64,000 nucleotides of DNA from Cryptomeria japonica (lineage: Eukaryota; Streptophyta; Pinopsida; Cupressales; Cupressaceae): NCBI RefSeq assembly GCF_030272615.1, contig NC_081415.1, forward strand, positions 419,488,257-419,552,256, read 5' to 3'. The position numbers were made by a program, and so were the translations under genes. Below the pieces are notes generated by a model. The model saw only the letters and a list, made by a program, of their open reading frames with translations, ran no database searches and was not told the origin of the DNA. Shown here one piece after another: positions 47,640-56,167 of this stretch. The stretch's first letter is position 1, and each line of letters opens with the position of its first letter.

Positions 47640-48866
47640 GGCTTCCTTGATTAATTATATCATAACACCTAAGTCTCAAATTGTATTTACACAAGATGAG
47701 CTACCCTCTAGTGAAATTCAACAACAATATGACCCTTTGATGATTGTGGTTATCATAAATGATAGTGCACTAAAGTGAACACTAGTGGACAATGGTTCTT
47801 GCCTTAATGTTTGTAGAATTAACTTGTTTCATAAGATCAATGTTGATACATCTCTTATTAAGCCCAATTCTCTTACTATCTGAGGCTTTGACAATGTTGC
47901 TAAATCTTCATTAGGTATCACTATCTTGCCTATTAAGGTAGAACCTATTACTTTACACACACCTATCCATGTCATGTCTAGAGAATTGGCATATAACTTG
48001 TTGCTAGGGCGACCTTGGATTCATAGTATGCAAGTTGTCCCCTCTACATTGCATAGGAAAATTTAATTCACTTACAACAATAAAACATATACCTTTCTAG
48101 GTGACACAAGTCTCCAGGCTTGTCTACAAACATCAAGCTCTAAATCCTCTTCAATTGGTTCTTCCCCAATTGTCTTAGATAATTCCTCTAAAGCTTCTAC
48201 TCCTAATGTGACCACTTCATCAAAATCATCTCTGACATCCAAATCGATTCTTAATACTTCCTCAAGTGAACCTAAGATTCTTGCGGGAGAATCTTCTCAG
48301 CCTGATTCTACTACTAAGAACACCTTTTCTCTTGAGAAGGTTATTGCAGAAGATGATTGGGGAACCCTCTATTTCAATCCTACTTTTATAGGGGAATACA
48401 AAATTCCCCCTAGAGAACCTAAGGTGCAATCCTCTTTATCTGGGCCATTGAGTAATAACTTTGTGGCGGCTTCCCAGACTTCGTCTCTCGTTTCTTATCC
48501 AAAGGACTTTAACCCTTCACTTTTTGAAAATCCTCCTTCTTCCACAAAAATGGCTAATCTTTATGGTACTAGCTTTCACATCCTAGCTAGATGTAGATAC
48601 AATGGTAATGGATGTGGTGCTCAAGAATAGGGGATCAAAGTTCCCTTGGAAAACAACTTCTGTGATATGACATTTGGGCTTGGTTATGATCATTTTAAGC
48701 GTACTAAAACCTCTAAGAGATCATTTATTAGTGTTAATGTCATTTCTCCTTCTCTTTTGCTAAAATATCTAGAGTATATTGTCTGTGACTCTTCTAGTGT
48801 CCTAGCTTTGGATGTTTTTCCTAATGATGATTCCTTAGCCAAATTTTTAGGATCTTATGACAACCT
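47640..48866 (+). pseudogene. Protease and G-patch region of G2
   Basis: A retropepsin with the triplet D-N-G in LVDNGSCLNVC (near 47795) is followed by LLLGRPWIHSMQ (near 48015), a typical Gypsy protease. A Ser/Thr-rich linker (48208-48500) leads to a G-patch-like segment (ILARCRYNGNGCGAQE, a TAG at 48628, then GIKVPLE). Stops and frameshifts occur. The frame is interrupted at 48866 by the TRIM and resumes at 49405. Confidence 0.75.
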
Positions 48867-49001
48867 TGTTGGTGTTGGAAATAAGCCACACCTGGACCGA
48901 TGATGGACTAGCCCAAGAGGGGCTAGTAGCTCAGTGGTAGAGCACTCCAGCAGTGTATGGAAGGTCCTAGGTTTGAGTCCTAGTTGGTCCATGTCTCAAC
49001 A
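48867..49001 (+). repeat. TRIM LTR 1
   Basis: 135 bp. Internal tRNA-like segment: A box at offset 60 (48927-48937) and B box at offset 103 (48970-48980). Confidence 0.9.
48917..48991 (+). other. tRNA-like segment of TRIM LTR 1
   Basis: The A box TAGCTCAGTGG (48927) forms a D-arm with stem GCTC/GAGC. The B box GGTTTGAGTCC (48970) forms a T-arm with a perfect 5-bp stem CTAGG/CCTAG and loop TTTGAGT. The boxes are 32 bp apart, tRNA-like spacing. The anticodon-stem equivalent is irregular (TCCA/TGGA around an 8-base loop) and the acceptor stem does not close properly, so it is not a functional tRNA gene. It could act as an internal RNA polymerase III promoter. No T-run terminator is seen in the LTR. 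Confidence 0.75.
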
Positions 49002-49065
49002 TGGTATCAGAGCCAGGTTTAGGCTAGGAGCCCCAAGCACATGAGAGGTGTGGCTTAAGGGGGGG

Positions 49066-49200
49066 TGTTGGTGTTGGAAATAAGCCACACCTGGACCAAT
49101 GGTGGGCTGGTCCAAGAGGGGCCAATAGCTTAGTGGTAGAGCATTCCAAAAGCATATGGAAGGTCCTAGGTTTGAGTCCTAGTTGGTCCATGTCTCAACA
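49066..49200 (+). repeat. TRIM LTR 2
   Basis: 135 bp. A box TAGCTTAGTGG at 49126 and B box GGTTTGAGTCC at 49169, at the same offsets as in LTR 1. Confidence 0.9.
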
Positions 49201-49264
49201 TGGTATCAAAGCTAGGTCCAAGCTAGGAGCCCCAAGAACATGAGAGGTGTGGCTTAAGGGGGGG

Positions 49265-49399
49265 TGTTGTTGTTGGAAATAGGCCACACCCGAACCAATG
49301 ATGGATTGGTCCAAGAGGAGCCAGTAGCTCAGTGGTAGAGAACTCCAACAGTGTATGGAAGGTCCTAGGTTTGAGTCCTAGCTGGTCCATGTCTCAACA
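49265..49399 (+). repeat. TRIM LTR 3
   Basis: 135 bp. A box TAGCTCAGTGG at 49325 and B box GGTTTGAGTCC at 49368, at the same offsets. Followed by the AACCT duplication. Confidence 0.9.
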
Positions 49400-49404
49400 A
49401 ACCT

Positions 49405-50575
49405 TCCTCATTATCACCATAATCGTGGCTTTCCCTATTGTCTAAATGCGGAAGCTTACTTTGGGAAAGAAAGAAATAATGATGAGCTAGTTAAAGAGTT
49501 TCCTCAGTTAAAAGATGCTCCTCGACACAACAATCTCCTAATAAGTGACACTATTGATATCAAAATAGATCCTTATGTTGAAGATAAAATCATTAAGATA
49601 GGGAGATGTCTTGACGAAGAAGAGAAAAAAAAATATTCTGAGTTATTACTTGAATTTCCTAAATTCTTTGCTTGGATATACTCTGATATGTCTGGCATAG
49701 ATCTTAATACTGACACTCATAACATTGTCCTAACTCCTGATGTTAAACCTATGAAGCAAAATATTCAAAAGATTCACCTTAAAGTGGCATTACTTGTTAA
49801 AGCTGAGATTGAAAAATTGTTGGATGTTGGATTCATCTATCCTATCGATTATTCTCCATGGATCTCAAACATTGTGGTTGTGGCTAAGCTTGATAATAAA
49901 ATTAGGATGTGTACGGACTTCCATGATCTAAACAAAGCCTCTTTAAAAGATGATTTTCCTCTCCCAAATATCAATATGATAGTGGATTCCGTAGCAGGTC
50001 ATGCCTTATAATCTTTCATGGACGGTTTCTCAAGATATAATCAAATCTTTATTAATCCTCAAGATCAATATAAAATTTCTTTCACCACCCCTTGGGGCAC
50101 TTTTTGTTGGGTATGATGCCTTTTGGATTGAAAAATGCAAGCGCAACCTATCAGCGTGCTATGACTCCCATCTTCCATGATTATATGCATAAGACTTTAG
50201 AAGATTACATTGATGATATCTTAGCTAAATCCATTCTTCGTATAGATCATGTTAAGATCCTTCGCCAAATATTTGAGAGAATTTGTAAGTATAACATGCA
50301 CTTGAATCCCTAAAAGTTTCTATTTGGTGTGGATAGTGGAAAACTATTAGCGTTCATAGTTTCACATCATTGCATTGAGGTGGATATGAAGAAAATAGAT
50401 GCTATTGTTAATATGCCACCTCCTAAGAATGTCTCCCAACTAAAGAGTTTGCAGGGAAAGATCCAGGCTATTCATAGGTTTGTTTCTCAGCTTGTGGATC
50501 GTACCTTTCCTTTTACTCAATTTTTTAAAAAGAATACCATTTTCCAATGGAATGAGGATTGTTGTTGAGCATTTG
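49405..50575 (+). pseudogene. Reverse transcriptase of G2
   Basis: A plus-strand frame resumes after the TRIM. It has the pre-RT segment (FFAWIYSDMSGID near 49670), IRMCTDFHDLNKA (about 49905), SFMDGFSRYNQ (about 50013), MMPFGLKNASATYQRA and the catalytic YIDD (about 50209), then the thumb region up to about 50568. Damage includes TAA near 50008, a frameshift around 50100 and TAA at 50311. With the preceding protease it is the classical Gypsy order. Confidence 0.88.
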
Positions 50576-52045
50576 AAGACCTAAAAGCCTATTTGGCCAA
50601 TCCTCCTATTCTTCAACTTGCTGATCCTACTAAGCCTTTCCTATTATACACAGTTGCTTCCCTTCATCCTCTTGCAGCCTTGTTGGCACAATGTGATAAG
50701 GATGGTAGAGAATGTCCAGTTTATTACATAAGTCGCACTCTACTTGATTATAAAGTCTGATATTTTGTGATAGAAAGGCAATGTCTTGCTTTGATCTTTG
50801 CAACCCAAAAGTTAAGGCATTACCTTTTGAATGTTGAGGTCTATGTTATCATTAAATTTGATCCCGCAAAAGGGAATAAAGGGTCAAGTATTGACTGACC
50901 ACTTAGTTGAGGCTCCTTCACCCTTTTCCCTACCTAATTTGGAGTCCTTTCCCAATGAATATATTTTCTCTATTGAGATTGATGAGTCTTTGGAATTGTA
51001 CTTTTATGGCTCTAGATGTCATACAGGATCAGGGGTAGGGGTGGTCTTAATTTCTCCTAAAAAGAAGCCTCTCTTTATCATATCATCTCAATTTCTTATG
51101 TACCAACAATATTTCTAAATATGAGGCTCTTATAACTGGAATTAAAGAAACCTTAGCATTAAAAATAAAATATTTTCATATCTATGGAGATTCTTAACTA
51201 ATCATAAGACAAGTGATGGGAGTTTATCAAGCTAAGCAAGACAAATTATCACAATATAGAGATCTAGCTATATCCTTTTTATAGAAATTTGATTCTTATA
51301 CCATGGAGCTTGTTCCTCGAAAAGATAATCAACATGCTGATGCAATGGCATGTGTAGCCTCTCTTGTATCTTTAGAGGATCCCTTGGTAGATCTTAAATT
51401 CACTATCTACAACCTCACTACCCTGGCTATTGCTGATAATCCTAGTCATGTGGCATATTGTTGCATTATAGATTCTGATGAATGGTACTCGCATATCATG
51501 AGATATTTGAATGATGGTACCTTTCCCGACTCTTCAAACAAGAATACTAGGGCTAGGATTTGCAAGTTGGCCATTGGATACATTATCCTTTCTAATGTTC
51601 TTTATAAGAGGGGTTATAATGGTCTTCTCCTTTGTTGTCTCAACAAAACCAAAATCCCTATTGCCCTTGAGGAAGAATATTCAGGTGCTTGTGAGGGGCA
51701 TTTTGGGGGTAGATCCTTAGTTCAGAGGTTGCTTTGAATGGGATATTATTGGCAAACCATGGAAAAGGATTCCTTCGTGTTTGTTAAGAAATGTCATCAG
51801 TGTCAGTAGCATAGAAATTTGATCCATGCCCCTGCCCAAGAACTTCGATCTCAAGTAGCATCTTGGCCCTTTTCTACATGGGGTTTGGATCTTGTTGGTA
51901 AAATATCTCCTCCTTCATCTCAAGGACATACCTTTATCATAAGTGCAACTGATTACTTTACGAAATGAGTGGAAGTAGGGATAACTTTAAGAAACCACCC
52001 CCCAGGCAATTGTGTAAAATCCTGGTGAATCAAACATTATTTTCG
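50576..52045 (+). pseudogene. RNase H and partial integrase of G2
   Basis: RNase H after the RT thumb; in the segment near 50990 the first catalytic Asp is Tyr (LYFYGSRCHTGSGVG). A frame at 51303-51737 has ELVPRKDNQHADAMA (end of RNase H) and enters the integrase zinc-binding region (ACEGHFGG ... KKCHQCQ near 51795). The first integrase Asp lies in WGLDLVGKIS (near 51886). TGA at about 51966 replaces the Trp of FTKW. Homology fades near 52045, so the rest of integrase and the 3' LTR are lost. Confidence 0.82.
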
Positions 52046-52957
52046 AGGGGAAATTTTCATATGGATGGCAAAAAAAAATTTCAAAATAGGGCAAAAAATT
52101 ATTTTGTATTGGCGATTTTTTTTTAGGGTATGAAAATTCCATAAATTTCTGGTGAATTATACCTTGTTGTATGGGGAAAATATAAATTGTTGGAGGTGAA
52201 TAATTTTTGTTAAAAGGAACAAAAATATAACTATACGAGTGAAAAAATTTTACTCCGAAGGAAAAAATATTTAAATGTATTGGTGATTTTTATCCACCGC
52301 TTGAAAATTATTGAATTTTTTTTGGCGAATATTTTGTTATTTATGGAAAAATATATAATTTATTGGCGATTTCATGAATTCATTGCCATTAATAGACAAG
52401 GCACATCACATCAATACATCACAATGAGTCCGGAGTCCGAACTTTGCACTATGTATCAATAACCGTGGCCTCTGTGACACGTGAAGGGTGACACATACCT
52501 TAAATCCATCAATGATTTTAAACCATTCGATCATCATAGATCAATGGCTGAAGTTTTATTTCGGCCCAATTTTCTAAAGAGAACATAGCTCACCAGAAAG
52601 TGCCTGGAATGGGATTGGATTCAATAGACATGTATCAAATGTCACGAATCACAATTGATGATTTCGGTCATTTAATATATATCTATTCACTTACTGCAAT
52701 CCACTTTGTCCCCATGACTTCCAATGTGGTACTTGCCAACTTGGTACTGGTTTATAATTGTTTCCAACTTCCCACACTCGTGCATTTATGGGAAAGATTT
52801 GCAGAGATACGAAAGATTTAAAAAAAATTAAAGCAATTAATAGAGTTAGAGAAGTAATTATTACAATCAAGAGCTTCAATTATTTATATACAATCCCTGC
52901 TTCTTTCATGTTCAATTAGCCTTTGCCATTTGGTAGATAAATCCTTGGAGCTCGCGG
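52046..52957. other. AT-rich interval, no gene recognised
   Basis: Contains phrases such as TATTGGCGATTTTTT and TTATTGGCGATTTCATG that recur loosely (about 52108, 52290, 52358), suggesting an old repeat. The reading frames are short and unsupported. Confidence 0.4.
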
Positions 52958-52966
52958 TATTTAAAT
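52958..52966 (+). promoter_or_regulatory. Candidate TATA box upstream of the 53028 gene
   Basis: TATTTAAAT, 62-70 bp before the ATG at 53028 and directly after the GC-rich word GCTCGCGG. The spacing suits a short 5' UTR. This is inference from position only. Confidence 0.4.
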
Positions 52967-53027
52967 TCTTCCTCCGGTTTAGGTTTATAGGCTCAGGTTG
53001 TTTAATTTGTTAATCTGTTTTCTCAAG

Positions 53028-53603
53028 ATGGACACTCCCATCCACTTGAGAAGCATTTCTGCAGAGGACCAGAGGACCTTTCTGGGCTCCGTTAGAGACC
53101 CAACCCTCCAATCAATTTGCAAGGAGGTTGGGTTATTCACCAATGAGGTTGTGCGGATGGTGCTGGGCAGAGAGTTTTTGCAAAATGAAAATAGATACCG
53201 TGTTAACACGGACATTACATCCCGGTTCTTAGCGTCTCTTTTGGACCTCGGAGGAGACAAGGTGGATATGTTGATGCTGTTGAGGAAGATATTTAAGGAA
53301 GACTTCCTTGGAGATAACATTATTGTTGTCGTCCTTATAGAAGTAGGGATAGGGATCCCTTGGGCGAGTGAATTATCCAAGTTTCTCCTCCCTAGTCAAA
53401 TAGTTCCAGTGGCTAGGCAACCGTTTCTCCTAAACCTGAATGCAAAGCACTTGACACGTCACAGGAAATGGGCGCGGATTGGCAGGGACTTCCTCCGAAA
53501 ATGGTTGCTCCTAGACTACTTTCCAAACTACATGTGGCTTGAAGAATTCTCTCAGTTTATGTTGTCTGAAGAATTCTGCATGGAAGGAGGGCCATATTCT
53601 TAG
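53028..53603 (+). CDS. Hypothetical 191-residue protein, intact
   Basis: An uninterrupted ATG-to-TAG frame in a neighbourhood where almost every other frame is broken. The frame is open from 52998, but the ATG at 53028 is preferred because it follows AAG, lies at a sensible distance from the TATA-like box at 52958, and removes a hydrophobic leader encoded by the AT-rich upstream part. Base composition is richer in G and C than the flanks. The product has a mixed charged and hydrophobic pattern, with SICKEVGLFTNEVVRMVLG and RKWLLLDYFPNYMW as striking segments, and a hydrophobic stretch near residues 98-115. I see no signal peptide and no known domain. An AATAAA lies at 53904. It could be a small lineage-specific gene or an unrecognised transposon ORF. 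Confidence 0.5.
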   Translation: MDTPIHLRSISAEDQRTFLGSVRDPTLQSICKEVGLFTNEVVRMVLGREFLQNENRYRVNTDITSRFLASLLDLGGDKVDMLMLLRKIFKEDFLGDNIIVVVLIEVGIGIPWASELSKFLLPSQIVPVARQPFLLNLNAKHLTRHRKWARIGRDFLRKWLLLDYFPNYMWLEEFSQFMLSEEFCMEGGPYS

Positions 53604-54189
53604 GGCAAAGTTGTAAACCATCCACTACCTGTGCCCTACCTAGCCCCACCCCCTAGGTCGAGAGCCCTCATTTTGGCTTTTAAGTTTTTGAGAGACTCAA
53701 GTCTCAGACATAAAAATTGTAAATTTCCAAAGCATAAATATTAATGATAATTTTTCAAATTCCAGTTTGTTTCAGTTTGCCTCTTAGACTCTTATGGATA
53801 TAAAAATGCTTTCTATAATTCTATTTCATTTTTATTAATGAAATTTTTTCAAATGCTTTTTGTCTATGAGCTACGTTATTTCAATATTTTGTTAAACAAT
53901 GAAAATAAATTTAATACTGTGATCTTTTTTATGTAATGCTTCTTCCTCCGTATTTAATATATAAAAAATAAAATTCAGTTCGTTCCATTAATTATTTGTA
54001 CATTGATTATGGTTGATTATGATTTTATAAATATATATAAAAAAGAAGTTTATCTCGCAAAAAACAAGTGAATTAAAACTAAAACCCTAACTCTCTTGTT
54101 GTTAAAGTTTTGAACTAGTGCATGTGTGGGTTGGTAACTTGGTACTGGGTACATGCAATGATTTATAATTTAGATTTTGTCATAATGAA
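53604..54189. other. AT-rich 3' flank, nothing recognised
   Basis: A pyrimidine-rich start (CCCCACCCCCTAGG near 53645), then strongly AT-rich DNA. It includes the AATAAA at 53904-53909, which could serve the upstream ORF. Confidence 0.35.
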
Positions 54190-54625
54190 GAAATTTGAGA
54201 CATTAATGAAGGGTAGATGGGATCGCTTTATCATGGAAGCGAACCAAGGGCAAGGATGTCCCAACTTCACACAAAATTGATCTAAAGTAGGATTTAGGAA
54301 TTATAGCAAAAATCACATCTAAGCACTTAGTACCAACCTTAACGGGAACTGGACAAGTAATAGAACCTATAGTAGGACAAGAGATACCATCTAATATCTT
54401 AACCACTAAATCAAATTTATCATATCAATATGTTACTTCATGCAATTGTAACAATGTAAAGTATAAAGATATAATTAACGTATTACATTCACCATACATG
54501 TTGGATCAATCATCAATGAGAACCCATCGTGAGAGTATGTCTTTGATCTTTGCAAGTGATATATAGACTTACAGTGGGTCATTAGGTGTTTCAAATTTTA
54601 ATTTCCAATAGTCTCACTAGGATCA
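54190..54625 (-). pseudogene. Fragment of a TR-GAG-type retropepsin-like domain
   Basis: Minus-strand reading gives DPTCMVNV (near 54500), then DGISCPTIGSIT and VIFAIIPKS (54203-54406), colinear with residues 626-720 of the TR-GAG1 protein. Upstream on the same strand a DPSETI segment (near 54620) matches SSETI of TR-GAG1. The catalytic triplet is again D-P-T/S. Stops and small indels interrupt it. No LTR or other part of the element is visible nearby, so it is an isolated relic. Confidence 0.7.
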
Positions 54626-54639
54626 AAGGTAATGCATAT

Positions 54640-55110
54640 TGCATAGGTCCTTAGGAGGTGCAGGTTTATCAATAAGATTCACCACATTATTTATCAATAA
54701 AATTATATTAAATTAAAATTTATATTAAACTAAATTTATGTTGAACTTTTATATATACTGTCTTTATTTATTTATTAAATTAAAATTTATATTACACTAA
54801 ATTTATGTTGAACTTTTATATATATTTTTAAACTATTTTTTAAAATTATATATCGTAACACATTTTTAAAGAATTTTGTTAAACTTTAAATTAATATTTT
54901 ATATTTAATATTGAATGTTTTCTTTTTTATATTAAACTTTTACCTTTCAAATTGTATATCAAAATTTATATTTTTATTTAGTTATTTGTTTTATTCTAGA
55001 AACTAAGTTTCATGTTCTATACTATTTTTGAATTTCATATTTTTACAAATAATATTAACATTATATTTAATAGTCATCTCAAACTATTGCACATCTTTAA
55101 ATGTCTCTTA
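54640..55110. other. Very AT-rich interval with a local duplication
   Basis: The phrase AAATTAAAATTTATATTA and the following TAAATTTATGTTGAACTTTT occur twice (about 54710 and 54777). No gene is visible. Confidence 0.45.
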
Positions 55111-55114
55111 TTAT

Positions 55115-55765
55115 GGGACCGATGACATCTGACAACAGGTACCATCGACGATCATTTGTTGGATGAGCAAAGATCAACGGCTTAAGGTGGATTTCGACAT
55201 GAATGTGGTAAGTGAACACATTTGTGAGAACTTTACCCAGAATTGAACGTTTAAATTTAATTAAATATAATTAAGTCTATAAAGCTCTTTTTCGGGTGGA
55301 AGTTTAAAATGATTAAATAGACTTAAAAAATAGTCCTGAAAAGTGACACGAGTATGATGGCATGCCCAAAAAATGGTAGAAGTCATGGGACCCATGACAT
55401 CTGACAACAGGTACCATCTTCTGTTGGATGAGCAAAGATCAACAACTTAGGGTGGATTTCAGCCCGAATGTGGGAAGTGAACACATTTGTGAGAACTTTA
55501 CCCGAAATAGAACATTTTAAATTAATTAAATATAATTAAGTCTATAAAGCTCTTTTTCGGGTGGAAGTTTAAAATGATTAAACAGATTTAAAAAACAATC
55601 CCGAAAAATGGCAGAAGTCATGGGACCCACGACATCTGACATCAGGTACCATCGTCTATTGGATGAGCAAAGATCAATGGCTTAGGGTGGATTTCGGCCC
55701 AAATGTGGGAAGTGAACACATTTGTGAGAACTTCACCCGAAATTGAACGTTTGACATTTAATGTC
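55115..55765 (+). repeat. Long-period tandem repeat, two and a half units
   Basis: Units start at 55115, 55387 and 55622 with GGGACC followed by GACATCTGACA, giving lengths 272, 235 and about 140 (partial). Shared words are TGGATGAGCAAAGATCAA, GTGAACACATTTGTGAGAAC and AAAGCTCTTTTTCGGGTGG. The first unit has about 35 extra bases near 55350. The array is non-coding. Confidence 0.75.
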
Positions 55766-56167
55766 CTTAGAATTTAGACTGAAGTAATGAATGTTTTGTC
55801 CTTCGGCATCAAATAGTTATTAATAATAATTAATAAAATTACAACGTGATTCTAGATATGTTGCCCTTTAGGTATTACTTTTGTACTTTTCAGAGTTTTC
55901 AAATGAAGAGACTCATAAATCATAATCGTATTTCATTTCATGGACAAACCAGTAAATCGAGGGAGATTCAGAAACAACTACTAGATTGAGGAATGCAAGT
56001 TGCAACGGAGATTGTATGCACCAATCTAGTCAAATAGAAATTTCGGGTAAAATCTAGAACACCTACATCCCACTTTTTTTGCTTTTTTTAATCTCGTGGT
56101 CCAATTTGAGGGTTATCATTTTCAGGTTTTTATCTAGCATTATTTTTAATTATTAACAATAATAGCG
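55766..56167. other. Intergenic AT-rich stretch, nothing recognised
   Basis: No reading frame, repeat or promoter that I can support. It is the 5' flank of the G-patch pseudogene. Confidence 0.3.

Larger units (their letters stand above)
48867..49399 (+). mobile_element. Tandem TRIM (three LTRs, two internal regions) with tRNA-like LTRs
   Basis: Three 135-bp LTRs (48867-49001, 49066-49200, 49265-49399) alternate with two 64-bp internal regions, giving an exact 199-bp period. LTRs start TGTTGGTGTTGG or TGTTGTTGTTGG and end CTCAACA. Each internal region starts with the PBS TGGTATCAGAGC (TGGTATCAAAGC in the second) for initiator tRNA-Met and ends with the purine tract TTAAGGGGGGG. The duplication AACCT lies at 48862-48866 and 49400-49404. 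There is no coding capacity. These are the hallmarks of a terminal-repeat retrotransposon in miniature; three-LTR arrays arise by unequal recombination. It sits inside the pol frame of G2. Confidence 0.92.
44867..52045 (+). mobile_element. Element G2: Gypsy retrotransposon with pol but no recognisable gag, 3' truncated
   Basis: A 5' LTR (44867-46553), PBS (46560), a short N-terminal frame (46723-47540) without Gag motifs, protease (about 47780-48060), G-patch (about 48570-48655), RT (49405-50575), RNase H (from 50990) and the start of integrase. It breaks off near 52045 inside integrase, without a 3' LTR. The LTR start (TGTAGTGTCGTAAATTGTAC), PBS and hairpin repeats resemble those of the TR-GAG elements rather than element G. 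The tandem TRIM at 48867-49399 interrupts it. Frames are damaged throughout. Confidence 0.78.

Noticed and set aside
48917-49391. Three tRNA genes in tandem
   Set aside because: A and B boxes and two arms fit, but the anticodon stem is irregular and the acceptor stem does not close. The 199-bp period, PBS, PPT and TSD show that these are parts of TRIM LTRs.
52985-53380. Minus-strand ORF of 131 codons
   Set aside because: Antisense to the better-supported 53028-53603 ORF, with serine-rich composition typical of antisense frames.
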